A stretch of 64,000 nt of DNA, from contig CALAJV010000001.1 in the NCBI GenBank assembly GCA_937922805.1, positions 1 to 64,000 of the forward strand, given 5' to 3'. The notes below the pieces were generated by a model, which was not told the origin of the DNA, did not search any database, and saw nothing but the letters and a program-made list of their open reading frames with translations. Origin of the DNA: an uncultured Acidimicrobiales bacterium (GTDB lineage: Bacteria; Actinomycetota; Acidimicrobiia; Acidimicrobiales; SZUA-35). How positions within the stretch are numbered: position 1 is the first letter of the stretch; the number at the start of each line of letters is the position of its first letter. This document shows positions 38,405-47,448 of the stretch, one piece after another. The position numbers and the translations under genes were made by a program.

Positions 38405-38886
38405 GTGCAGGGATCGGGATGGCTGGCTTCGGCGGCGATTCCTCTTCCGGTGGAGCGCCCGTCGATGAGGCCGGGGCTCATCTGAATACTCGGTCGACCT
38501 TTGCGGTGTGCTATCTTCGTTCTGATTGTGATATCCAGTCTGGATTCTGAATGGCGCTTCGACACACGGCGTTACTGGGCCGGTGTTGACTTGGCACTGT
38601 ACGACCCTGGCGCCAATGACGTAAATCGTGTTTGATGTCGATCCACAGCGCACTTTTGGATTTCTCTCCTGTTGCTCGCTTGCCCGTGCGGCCAACGAAT
38701 GTCGCCGGAATCGTGGCGTTTGTCTAGTTGGGAATCGGGCTCGCTAGCGGTGTTCGTAAAGGGAACCCTAAACGGACACACCCAGCTCCTACTAGCGGTG
38801 GCACGAGTGCGGGGATGCTGTTGTCTCACATGGTTGGTACGAATTGATTCTCTATGAGCGGGGGCTATCCGTTACAATCGCTGGCG
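38405..38886. other. Non-coding region before the resolvase
   Basis: About 480 bases inside the transposon with no supported gene. Its right part holds the candidate resolution site. Minus-strand frames here lack recognisable features. Confidence 0.5.
38751..38778. other. Candidate res subsite I of the transposon
   Basis: A 28-bp imperfect dyad: TGTTCGTAAAGGG, two central bases AA, then CCCTAAACGGACA, with 10 of 13 positions paired. The length and central dinucleotide match crossover subsites of Tn3/gamma-delta resolvases, and it lies about 110 bases before tnpR, where subsites II and III would fit. Confidence 0.5.
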
Positions 38887-39459
38887 ATGGCTGGAGTAAA
38901 GATCGGGTATGCGCGTTGCTCGACTGATGAGCAGGACCTGACGGCGCAGAAGGCTGCGCTTCGTGATCTTGGCGTGAGCAAAGAGCGTATCTACCTTGAT
39001 CATGGCCTGACTGGCACCAAGCGTGAACGGCCCGGCCTCGATCAGGCGCTCGCAGCGGTCCGTGAAGGTGACACGTTAGTGGTGCCGAAGCTTGATCGGC
39101 TCGCCCGATCGGTGCCCGATGCCCGTGACATTGGCGATTCGTTGGCGGAGCGTGGGGTGTCGCTGGCGCTTGGCACCCAGATCTATGATCCGACCGATCC
39201 GATGGGCAAGATGTTCTTCAACATCTTGGCGACCTTCGCCGAGTTCGAGGTTGATCTGTTACGAATGAGGACCCGTGAGGGAATGGCGGTCGCTCGGGCC
39301 AAGGGCAAGCTGAAGGGTCGCCAACCAAAGCTCACCTCGAAACAGCAGACCGAACTGAAGCGGCTACACGCATCTGGGGAGCATTCGATCACCGATCTGG
39401 CCGAGATCTTCGACGTGTCCCGTCCCACGGTGTACCGGACACTCAATCGAGGCGATTGA
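38887..39459 (+). CDS. tnpR: Tn3-type serine resolvase
   Basis: 190-residue site-specific recombinase that resolves cointegrates formed by replicative transposition. The catalytic Ser12 lies in GYARCSTDEQDL, with KLDRLARSVPDAR and the E-helix MGKMFFNILATFAEFE as further resolvase marks; a C-terminal helix-turn-helix (ITDLAEIFDVSRPTVYRTL) binds res DNA. I choose ATG 38887; the frame's earlier start at 38854 adds 11 unlikely residues. Its stop overlaps the transposase start. Confidence 0.95.
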   Translation: MAGVKIGYARCSTDEQDLTAQKAALRDLGVSKERIYLDHGLTGTKRERPGLDQALAAVREGDTLVVPKLDRLARSVPDARDIGDSLAERGVSLALGTQIYDPTDPMGKMFFNILATFAEFEVDLLRMRTREGMAVARAKGKLKGRQPKLTSKQQTELKRLHASGEHSITDLAEIFDVSRPTVYRTLNRGD

Positions 39460-42398
39460 GTGTGAGCGATGGGGAGGAAGTGTTCTCGTCGAGCGAGCGC
39501 AACAGCCTTGACGGGTTCACAGACCAGGTCGACCTTGCGGCGTTCTGGCTTACCGATCACGACCGCGCTGAGGTCGTTGGTTGGCGCCGCACCGACCCGG
39601 CAAGGCTTGCCGCTGGGATTCAGATCGGAGCCCTGCGGCTGATGGGGTACATCCCTTCCGATCTGGCGACAGCGCCCGCCGGCATCGTTGCGCTAGTTGC
39701 CGAACAGCTCGAACTGCAACCGGAGATCCTTGATGGCTACCGGCCCCCGCCTCGAACGCTGCGAGACCACATTAGAACGGTGGAGCGATACCTTGGGTTC
39801 CGCCGGTGCGACCGAGGTGACCTCAAGGCCTTGGGCGATTGGCTCGTGCTAAGAGCGATGGAACACGATCGGCCGATCACGTTGTTCGGGCTGGCTTGCG
39901 AGCACTTGCGGGCTGCGCGGCTCGTACGCCCAGCCGTCAACGCGCTCGAACGGCTCATCGCGACCGCTCGTCAGCGAGCCTTTGATGAAACATGGATCAA
40001 GCTGCAGCCTGTCCTGACCGAAGATCAGCTCGAAGCGATGGATGCGCTACTTGAGTTCGATGACACGCTAGGTGCGACCGGGCTGGTATGGCTGTGTCAG
40101 CAATCGAGCACATCCGTTCCAACAATGGTGCGTGAGCAGCTGGCCAAGCTCGAACAGACCAGAGCGATCGGCGTCGATACCGAGACTGTGTCATTGCTGC
40201 CGGCGAACAGAGTCCGACATCTCGCCCGGCTCGGGCAACGTCACAGCCCCCAAGCGCTACGACGGTCAAGGCCTAGCCGTCGCCACCAAATCGTCGCCTG
40301 CACTTTGGCCGAACTGGTGACCGCTCTCACGGATGAAGTGCTCGAGCTATTCGATACCGCAATCGGAGCTACCGTACGTCGGGCCCGCAACGCTGTGGAC
40401 ACCGCCCAGCAGCGGAAAGCCGCTTCGACTAAGACAATCCTGGCCCAATTCGAACGAATCGGCTCGCTTGTGATCAACGACTCGATCCCCGACAGCGAGC
40501 TACGTACCGTAATCCTGGCCTCAGTCACCGCCGAGGAGCTTCGAGCGGCCGTCGACGAATCGAGCGAACTGCTCGCCCCTGACTCGGTCCGCCAGCTCGA
40601 AGAACTGCGATCCAGATACACCAAACTCCGCCAACACGCCCCACACGTAATCGAAGCGTTCGACTTCCTCGCAGACCAAACCGACGCTGAGCTGCTAAAA
40701 GCACTACGGCTGCTGCGCGACCTCAACGCCAAGGGCCTGCGCCGCGTACCTGATGACGCACCGATCGGGTTCGTGCCCAACAAGTGGAGAGACCACGTCA
40801 CGACCGAAACCGGCCAGATCGATCGCAAAAGCTGGGAGATCTCACTTCTACTCGAAATCCGAGCCGCTCTACGGGCAGCGAACCTCTGGGTCGACCAAAG
40901 CCGCCGATTCGCCAACCCCCGCAACTACCTCCTCGACGACCACACCTGGGAACACCACCGCTCTACCAACCCGACACCCACAGCGACAGAGCGCCTCGAA
41001 CAACTTGACGCACGACTTACCGCCGAGATCGGCGCCCTCGACGAAACGCTCGCCGACCGCGAATCGGTCCGAATCGAAAACGACCGCATCATCATCACGC
41101 CACTCAAAGCCATAGACACCAGCCACGACCAACAGCTGCGGGACCAAGTCATCGCATCCCTGCCCGAACTCTCGCTCATCGAGCTACTGGTCGAGGTCAA
41201 CAGCTGGTGCGGGTTCCTCGACCACTTCACCCACGCCGCCAACTCGACGAGCCGCCACGACCACCACAGCGCCCGCCTGCTAGCCACAATTCTGGCCAAT
41301 GGCACCAACCTCGGCATCGCCGACATGGCACGATCCAGCCACTTCAGCGCCGATCAACTCGAATGGACCCAAACCTGGCACCTACGACCCGAAACCATCG
41401 CAGCCGCCAACAACACAATCGTCAACCACCACCACAACCAACCCCTCACCAGAATCTGGGGCAAAGGCACCCTTTCGTCATCAGACGGCCAACGATTCCC
41501 GTTCGCTGTGCGAAACCCGAACGCCAGAGCCCTCCGCCGTTACTTCACCGGCACCGGCGCAACAATCTACACCTGGACCGCCGACCACCACATCCAATAC
41601 GGCACACGAGTCATCCCCACTACCGTCAGAGAAGCCACCTACGTCCTCGATGCCATCCTCGACAACGAAACCGACCTCCAGATCGAAGAACACACCACCG
41701 ACACGGCCGGCTACACCGACCTGGTCTACGGCCTCTTCGATTTCTGCGGGCTCCGATTCTCACCACGCCTGCGCGACCTGAATGACCAGCGACTCTGGCG
41801 CCTACCCACCACACCAACCGACACCCCGGCAGCCGAGCTGATCCGACACCGAATCAAACCAGCGCTCATCGCCGAGCACTGGAACGACATGCAACGCGTC
41901 GCCGCCACCATCCGCACCGGCCACACCTCAGCCTCCATGCTCATCGCCAAACTCCAAGCCTCAGCCCGCCAAAACGAACTAACCAAAGCCATCCAAGAAC
42001 ACGGCCGAATCATCAAGACCATCTCGATACTTCGCTACCTCTCCGACACCAACCACCGCCGTAAAATCCATCGCCAACTCAACAAAGGCGAATCGCTCCA
42101 CGCCCTCCGTCGACGACTCTTCTTCGCCAACCTTGGCCAGCTCACCCGCCGCCGCACCGACGACCAAGACGTCCAAGCCCAATGCCTCACCCTGCTCACC
42201 AACACCGTGATCGCCTGGAACACCACCTACCTCCAAGCCGCCATCGAACACCTTGACCTACCCCAAGAGTCAGCCGAACACATCGCCCCATCGATCAGCC
42301 GCCACATCGACCTCTACGGTCAATACGACTTCCTCACCCCACAGCCACCCAAACCCGGCACCCTCAGACCCCTCACCGTAACAAAACCGCAAACCTAA
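39456..42398 (+). CDS. tnpA: Tn3-family transposase
   Basis: 980-residue DDE transposase for replicative transposition. The catalytic triad can be placed: Asp677 (SSDGQRF), Asp749 (HTTDTAGYTD) and Glu879 (NKGESLH), with full family length. It begins with TTG at 39456 inside the tnpR stop (or GTG at 39462). The stop codon lies within the right inverted repeat. Codons look GC-rich compared with the cargo and much of the host. Confidence 0.96.
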   Translation: MSVSDGEEVFSSSERNSLDGFTDQVDLAAFWLTDHDRAEVVGWRRTDPARLAAGIQIGALRLMGYIPSDLATAPAGIVALVAEQLELQPEILDGYRPPPRTLRDHIRTVERYLGFRRCDRGDLKALGDWLVLRAMEHDRPITLFGLACEHLRAARLVRPAVNALERLIATARQRAFDETWIKLQPVLTEDQLEAMDALLEFDDTLGATGLVWLCQQSSTSVPTMVREQLAKLEQTRAIGVDTETVSLLPANRVRHLARLGQRHSPQALRRSRPSRRHQIVACTLAELVTALTDEVLELFDTAIGATVRRARNAVDTAQQRKAASTKTILAQFERIGSLVINDSIPDSELRTVILASVTAEELRAAVDESSELLAPDSVRQLEELRSRYTKLRQHAPHVIEAFDFLADQTDAELLKALRLLRDLNAKGLRRVPDDAPIGFVPNKWRDHVTTETGQIDRKSWEISLLLEIRAALRAANLWVDQSRRFANPRNYLLDDHTWEHHRSTNPTPTATERLEQLDARLTAEIGALDETLADRESVRIENDRIIITPLKAIDTSHDQQLRDQVIASLPELSLIELLVEVNSWCGFLDHFTHAANSTSRHDHHSARLLATILANGTNLGIADMARSSHFSADQLEWTQTWHLRPETIAAANNTIVNHHHNQPLTRIWGKGTLSSSDGQRFPFAVRNPNARALRRYFTGTGATIYTWTADHHIQYGTRVIPTTVREATYVLDAILDNETDLQIEEHTTDTAGYTDLVYGLFDFCGLRFSPRLRDLNDQRLWRLPTTPTDTPAAELIRHRIKPALIAEHWNDMQRVAATIRTGHTSASMLIAKLQASARQNELTKAIQEHGRIIKTISILRYLSDTNHRRKIHRQLNKGESLHALRRRLFFANLGQLTRRRTDDQDVQAQCLTLLTNTVIAWNTTYLQAAIEHLDLPQESAEHIAPSISRHIDLYGQYDFLTPQPPKPGTLRPLTVTKPQT

Positions 42399-42432
42399 TC
42401 TGCCGATATCGCACGCTTACTACCCTCACCCC
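42388..42432. repeat. Right terminal inverted repeat of the Tn3 element
   Basis: 45-bp end, inverse of the left repeat with two mismatches, finishing CCCC. It contains the tnpA stop codon. The following GTAGA is the target-site duplicate. Confidence 0.95.
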
Positions 42433-42546
42433 GTAGAGGGCGACTGCAATTTGGCGCCAATCAGACCAGCGTTGGGCTATTTCGACCAGAATTGGCCGAT
42501 AGCTCACTACGAAGATCACGCGAGAACCCAGGATCGGACCCAACTC

Positions 42547-43581
42547 ATGGACAAAAATCGACTTGAAGAGCTCCGAGCCCGATTCGGCGACGGCCATGCC
42601 GACGAGATCCGAACCCCTGAATTCCGCAACGCCTACGATGTTCTGTTCTCCGGTGGAAGCCGTCAGAAACCGTGGGAAGGCGTTTCGACCTTTTTGGACC
42701 TGCCCCACCTCGATGGGGGCATTGCTAACCCATTATTCGCCGATCTCGACGTGGCGCTGATCGGAGTGCCAATGGATCTCGGCGTCACTAACCGACCCGG
42801 AGCGAGGTTCGGGCCCCGAGCAGTCCGATCAGTAGAGCGAGTTGGCCCGTACCACCACACCCATCGTTGTGTGCCGCAATCTCTAGTATCTGCCGCTGAT
42901 GTCGGGGACGTACCGATGAAGAGCCGGTTTAGCCTCGAGTCTTGCCATGCCGATATTCGCTCCTACTTCACCGAGGTTGTCAACGCTGGAGTGATTCCGA
43001 TCTCAGTCGGCGGCGACCATTCAATTACGCAGTCGATCATGGGCGCTCTCGGCCAACATCAACCATTAGGGATGATCCATATCGACGCCCACTGCGATAC
43101 CGCTCCCCCATTAGAAGGATCTAAGTTCCAACACGGAGGGCCCTTTCGCCAAGCCGTTCTTGAGGGTGTTCTTGATCCTGAGCGTTGCATCCAAATCGGC
43201 ATTCGTGGGCCTGCTGAGTTTCTGTGGGAGTTCAGCTACGAAAGCGGAATGACAGTCATTCACGCCGAAGAGTTACTCGGGGCCGGCCTACAAACCACAA
43301 TCGATCGTATGCTCGACGTGGTGGGCGACGGACCAACCTACATAACCTTCGACGTCGATGGTCTCGACCCGGTATTCGCCCCTGGCACTGGCACTCCAGA
43401 AGTGGGCGGACTCCAAACACGCGAAGCAGCCGAAATCATTCGAGCAGCTGCCGAATTGAACCTGGTCGGAGGCGATGTCGTCGAGATCGCCCCCGAGTAC
43501 GACACCACTACCAACACCGCTCAAGCCGGGGCACAAATGCTATTCGAAATCTTCTCCGTGGTAGCCATAGCAAACCAATAG
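42547..43581 (+). CDS. Agmatinase-family ureohydrolase
   Basis: 344-residue binuclear manganese hydrolase of the arginase/agmatinase superfamily. Metal-binding motifs are complete: SVGGDHSIT near residue 125, IDAHCDT near 148 and FDVDGLDP near 270. It would split urea from a guanidino compound (agmatine, guanidinobutyrate or a relative); the specificity cannot be read. ATG 42547 gives a normal length; a TTG at 42451 would add 32 residues. The gene begins 115 bases right of the transposon, so its native promoter may be altered. Confidence 0.88.
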   Translation: MDKNRLEELRARFGDGHADEIRTPEFRNAYDVLFSGGSRQKPWEGVSTFLDLPHLDGGIANPLFADLDVALIGVPMDLGVTNRPGARFGPRAVRSVERVGPYHHTHRCVPQSLVSAADVGDVPMKSRFSLESCHADIRSYFTEVVNAGVIPISVGGDHSITQSIMGALGQHQPLGMIHIDAHCDTAPPLEGSKFQHGGPFRQAVLEGVLDPERCIQIGIRGPAEFLWEFSYESGMTVIHAEELLGAGLQTTIDRMLDVVGDGPTYITFDVDGLDPVFAPGTGTPEVGGLQTREAAEIIRAAAELNLVGGDVVEIAPEYDTTTNTAQAGAQMLFEIFSVVAIANQ

Positions 43582-43757
43582 TTGATTCCGATCAACCCCG
43601 ACCGGTAGCGGCGTTAATGAGTTGTTCATAGCTATGAACAACGCCAGAACCATCGCCTGATCCGGAAGAATCAGCCCTCGTGTCGGTTTCTATCTCCCAG
43701 TAGCCCAACGAAGGGCCAGGCCGAAACTCGGCCCACAGATATAAGGGATTGGAAGAA

Positions 43758-44762
43758 ATGTCGAGATACACGAAGTACTCAAAGCTGGGAGCACTACTCT
43801 TCGCTATCAGCCTTACCGCTGCCGCTTGTGGCACCGCTGACTCTGGAAGCGATACTGACGCAGCGACCGAACCATCAAGCGCAGACCAGGCGGTAGAAGA
43901 CGACGCCATGGAAGACGACGCCATGGAAGACGACGCCATGGAAGACGACGCCATGGAGGATGGGCGCCCTATTCTTGAGTTGTCGTTCGATGGGCTTGAG
44001 CCGCTTGGCGATGACTACGTCTACGAAGTATGGACCGTTGTTGATGACGCTCCAGTAACTGGAGGCGTATTCGACATTGCCGACGACGGATCGGTTGCGC
44101 TCCCTGACGGTGAAAACCATCTCTACGGGCACGAAGGGGCAAGCGCCGTTGTGATAACGATCGAGCCCGCCGTAGGTGACGTCCCGGCCCCCGCTGACAC
44201 CAAAGTGCTGGCTGGCGACATCGCAGACGACGGAAGCGTCGAGCTATCGATCGGCCATCCGGCTGCCTTAGGCACTGATTTCGCTGATGCGACTGGCAGC
44301 TTCATTCTTGGAACGCCAACAGATGACCCGGACGGCAACGAACTCTCCTGCGTGTGGTTCCTCAGCGTGCCGGGCCCCGAAGCCAGCCTCGAGCTACCAA
44401 CGCTGCCTGCAGGCTGGGTCTACGAAGGGTGGGCTGTGATAGATGGGACGCCGGTTTCGACTGGTCGATTTACTGACGGGGCGGCAGCTGACAATTTCAA
44501 CGGGTTCTCTGGATCAGCTGGCGGACCAAACTACCCCGGTGAGGACTTCATACAAAACGCCCCGGACGGTTTGGCCTTTCCAACTGACCTAACCGGGTCG
44601 ACTGTTGTAGTCAGCGTTGAGCCTGATGCCGACAACAGCCCAGCGCCATTTGCGCTCAAGCCGCTGGTGGCTGAGGTTCCGTCCGGAACAACCGATCATT
44701 CGAACATCGACCTCGGTGCTGGTCCAGTCGCCATTTCGGGCGAAGGTTCGATCGTCGGCTAG
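43758..44762 (+). CDS. Lipoprotein with two RskA-like domains
   Basis: 334 residues. A lipoprotein signal ends in LTAAAC. A short acidic linker holds four exact EDDAM repeats. Two related domains follow (about residues 70-170 and 190-320), each like the C-terminal domain of anti-sigma factor RskA (YEVWTVVDDAPVTGGVF, then VVITIEP). Unlike RskA there is no cytoplasmic zinc-binding part, so it is an exported RskA-like protein of unknown role. ATG 43758 is preceded by GGAAG. A strong terminator follows the gene. Confidence 0.75.
   Translation: MSRYTKYSKLGALLFAISLTAAACGTADSGSDTDAATEPSSADQAVEDDAMEDDAMEDDAMEDDAMEDGRPILELSFDGLEPLGDDYVYEVWTVVDDAPVTGGVFDIADDGSVALPDGENHLYGHEGASAVVITIEPAVGDVPAPADTKVLAGDIADDGSVELSIGHPAALGTDFADATGSFILGTPTDDPDGNELSCVWFLSVPGPEASLELPTLPAGWVYEGWAVIDGTPVSTGRFTDGAAADNFNGFSGSAGGPNYPGEDFIQNAPDGLAFPTDLTGSTVVVSVEPDADNSPAPFALKPLVAEVPSGTTDHSNIDLGAGPVAISGEGSIVG
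43896..43955. repeat. Four 15-bp tandem repeats in the lipoprotein gene
   Basis: GAAGACGACGCCATG occurs four times without change, encoding EDDAM units in the acidic linker. Copy number probably varies. Confidence 0.95.
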
Positions 44763-44814
44763 GGTTCCTCTCCCCCCTAGCCCTCAAAGGCAACTAGTCG
44801 ACGTCGAGAAGAAG

Positions 44815-44846
44815 GGTCGGGCCACCCAATGGGTGGCCCGACCTTT
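44815..44846 (+). terminator. Strong terminator after the RskA-like gene
   Basis: A perfect 13-bp stem (GGTCGGGCCACCC with GGGTGGCCCGACC), 3-base loop and short T-run. It lies between the convergent lipoprotein and RTX genes and could act in both directions. Confidence 0.88.
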
Positions 44847-44860
44847 GCTCCTATCGAGAT

Positions 44861-47326
44861 CTAGTCCACCAAGCAGGTTTTATTGTTTTCCCACCCATAA
44901 CCGTCGCCGTCAGAGTCTGATCCAGATCCCTGATCGCAACGGGGGTAGCGGGACGACGAGCTGGCCTCGTTGTTTGGTGTGACAACCGTTGAGCTGACGG
45001 CTTTTGGCGTCGACATCTGGCAGGTTTCAGATCCATCCCAGCCCCAACCGTCACCATCAGAATCGCTACAAGGGCCAGGCGTTCGGGCGCTGTTGGCAGT
45101 TGCGGTGGAAGCGTTTACCTTCATCCTCGAGATGTCGGAGGAGTTGTTGTCGTTCTCTCGGCTATCCGCACCTACATTGACGTTTCCAGCTCCAGGTATC
45201 GACGAATCGGTTTCTTCCTCAGATTCGCCGCCGATGTCACCGGGCGGTCGGAAGAAGAAGCGATTTTCGTGGAGGCCTTTTGAGTTGTAGTAGGTGTCGA
45301 TGCTGTATTGGTTAGCTGGCGGGAGATTCAAATCTTCCAAGATCTCGTTCTCGACCGCCATGGCCTCGCGCTCTTCGCTCCGCACAAGCATCGGGTCGCC
45401 GTTTTCGAGAACGAACGGTTTCCCGTTGGGAGCAATTTCGGGGACCTCGCCGTAGCGAACCGTGCCGTTGGCCAAGTGATCCGAGTGAGACAATTCATGA
45501 CCAAGTTCTACAACCGGCAGAGCTCGGTGTTCGCTGAGCGGCCTTATCGGCGCCATATGGATCGTGCTGTCAATCCCGGTTCCTTCGTATCCCTCGAATC
45601 CGTAGGCTGATTCACCGAGTTCCTCGTCGTACTCAACAAACGATGGCAAATACCACTGACCATCAACAATCTCGACAATTTGTTCGGCGTCAGCAATGCT
45701 GCCAAGAACTTTTTGCCCAGCTGGGATTGATCTAAGCGTTACGAGATCAGAAGCGATTCGATCAGCAACGTCAGGATCTTCAACTAGGTTCTCTACTTCT
45801 CCGGCCGCAAGAGCTTCGTCGAAGTCGACATCAACCAATTCGTCGTTGTCTGAAACTTCGACCAGATCCTGCCATTTTCCGGCATAGATGATGTCGCCAT
45901 CGCGGTCTAACGATGACTGAGAGACTTTGTTGTATCCAGCAGAGGCAATGATCGTGTTCGAACCAGCTCCACCATCTAGCTCATCGTCGTCGAGGCCAGC
46001 GCTGAGAACATCGTTTCCATCCTGGCCTCGGATTACGTCGTTCCCGCTGCCGCCATCGACGTAGTCGTCGCCTTTGTTGCCGTTCAACGTGTCTTGGCCC
46101 TTGTTGCCGTAAATCACATCGTCACCGTCGCCGCCAAAAACTACGTCGGTACCTTTGCCTGCTTGGACAAAGTCATCACCCTGATCACCGCTTATCCGAT
46201 CATGACCTTTGCCGCCGTACAACACGTCGTTGCCGTACCCACCGCTAATTACGTCTTTACCCTGGTTTCCCTCGATGTAGTCTGAGCCCGGCCCACCTTG
46301 TATCGAGTCAGCGCCAAGTCCGCCTCGGATGGTGTCGTTGCCGATCCCGCCATTCAAGTTGTCGTTCCACCCGAGAGGAACGAAATCTATTACTTTCTGC
46401 GTTTCGTCAATCAAATCGTCGCCAGCGCCAGCGAAAACCGTGTCTTTGCCTGAACCGGGATAGATCTGATCATCTCCAGCCCCACCAAAGATGACGTCAT
46501 CTCCGGTACGACCAATTACCTCATCGTCACCAGGACCAGCAAAGACGGTGTCGTCATTGCCACCTGATTCGATCCGGTCGTCCAAGACCGTTCCCACAAT
46601 TGTGTCATCGTGTCGAGAACCGTATATGACGTCGCCTCCTCCATTTCCGGCAACGATAATGCGGTCTCGATCGTTCTCTTCTATGTCGTATTCCGTCACG
46701 TCGCCGGTGGCTGCCGTTCGGATACTTACCGTCTCCTCTTCGATGACGATGTCGTCAACATCGTTGGTTCCGATAATCGCGATGCCAGAAGACGTTTCAT
46801 AGAGGCCGGTTGGCACATCTTTGAGATCGTAAGTAACAACTCCGTCAGTTGGTATGCCGAGATCGACGTTGGCCTTCGTTGCTACCACTTCGTATATTAG
46901 GTCAGCTACTTGAGCGTCGGCGTTCGAATCGTGCGGATCGCCGAACATGTCGTAAGACGTAGTTGGTGACGCAATAGTTGGCGACGAAGTCGTCGCTGGC
47001 GAAGCGATCGACGATATGTCGTCGCCTGCTCTATCTTCGTCTGTCGAATAGGAGCTGGTAGTGGCCTGACTTGATTGGTCGGTGGTCGTCTCGCCAAAGC
47101 CATAACCGCTATCGGACCAGTCGATGTTGTCATCATCGAACCAATCCGAATCGTCCCAATCAAATTGAGCGGACGCAGCATTAGGAGACATCCCGGTGAT
47201 GGTCGCCAACACTGCTCCGGCGAAAACTAGTTTGCTACCTCGCCGCACCCAGCGACCCTGGCCCGCCGGCTTCGACAACCAATGATCGACGGTTGAACCA
47301 GCGGCAATAGACTTCTTTGTAGACAC
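44861..47326 (-). CDS. RTX-repeat protein with M91-like zinc protease module
   Basis: 821 residues. Order: WVRRGSKLVFAGA export signal at 26-45 after a polar leader, a Ser/Thr/Asp-rich linker, about 25 glycine/aspartate RTX nonapeptides (230-460, calcium-binding beta-roll), then a zinc protease module with HELSH at 610-614 and a downstream REAMAVENEILEDLNLPP block as in NleD-like M91 peptidases. Two C-terminal SDSDGDGxGW motifs, each between cysteines, close it. Starts with GTG. It is a paralogue of the larger neighbour upstream. Likely exported; the target is unknown. Confidence 0.8.
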   Translation of the reverse strand: MSTKKSIAAGSTVDHWLSKPAGQGRWVRRGSKLVFAGAVLATITGMSPNAASAQFDWDDSDWFDDDNIDWSDSGYGFGETTTDQSSQATTSSYSTDEDRAGDDISSIASPATTSSPTIASPTTSYDMFGDPHDSNADAQVADLIYEVVATKANVDLGIPTDGVVTYDLKDVPTGLYETSSGIAIIGTNDVDDIVIEEETVSIRTAATGDVTEYDIEENDRDRIIVAGNGGGDVIYGSRHDDTIVGTVLDDRIESGGNDDTVFAGPGDDEVIGRTGDDVIFGGAGDDQIYPGSGKDTVFAGAGDDLIDETQKVIDFVPLGWNDNLNGGIGNDTIRGGLGADSIQGGPGSDYIEGNQGKDVISGGYGNDVLYGGKGHDRISGDQGDDFVQAGKGTDVVFGGDGDDVIYGNKGQDTLNGNKGDDYVDGGSGNDVIRGQDGNDVLSAGLDDDELDGGAGSNTIIASAGYNKVSQSSLDRDGDIIYAGKWQDLVEVSDNDELVDVDFDEALAAGEVENLVEDPDVADRIASDLVTLRSIPAGQKVLGSIADAEQIVEIVDGQWYLPSFVEYDEELGESAYGFEGYEGTGIDSTIHMAPIRPLSEHRALPVVELGHELSHSDHLANGTVRYGEVPEIAPNGKPFVLENGDPMLVRSEEREAMAVENEILEDLNLPPANQYSIDTYYNSKGLHENRFFFRPPGDIGGESEEETDSSIPGAGNVNVGADSRENDNNSSDISRMKVNASTATANSARTPGPCSDSDGDGWGWDGSETCQMSTPKAVSSTVVTPNNEASSSSRYPRCDQGSGSDSDGDGYGWENNKTCLVD

Positions 47327-47448
47327 GGGGACCCACCCTTTTTCTTTTGGTTATTCAAATATGTCGCCCACGAGACAGAAAAAACTGACATCGTAAGGCT
47401 ACCAAACGCGGTGTAAAGACCGACATTGTGGTTAAAACTGCACTTTTA

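Larger units (their letters stand above)
35983..42437. mobile_element. Tn3-family transposon with protease/inhibitor cargo
   Basis: A complete element of 6,445 bp (35988-42432) flanked by the 5-bp target duplication GTAGA (35983-35987 and 42433-42437). It encodes a Tn3-family transposase and a serine resolvase in one direction, with a candidate res site before the resolvase, and carries a divergent secreted protease and small lipoprotein at its left end. All parts look intact, so it may still be active. The tnp half looks clearly richer in GC than the cargo genes. The insertion lies between divergent clpB and an agmatinase-family gene; removing it and one GTAGA restores a continuous intergenic region. 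Confidence 0.95.

Noticed and set aside
38288..38829. Minus-strand frames before tnpR
   Set aside because: Basic, low-quality translations across the candidate res region; no support.
45308..46900. Plus-strand frames opposite the RTX genes
   Set aside because: Shadows of the repetitive RTX coding sequence.
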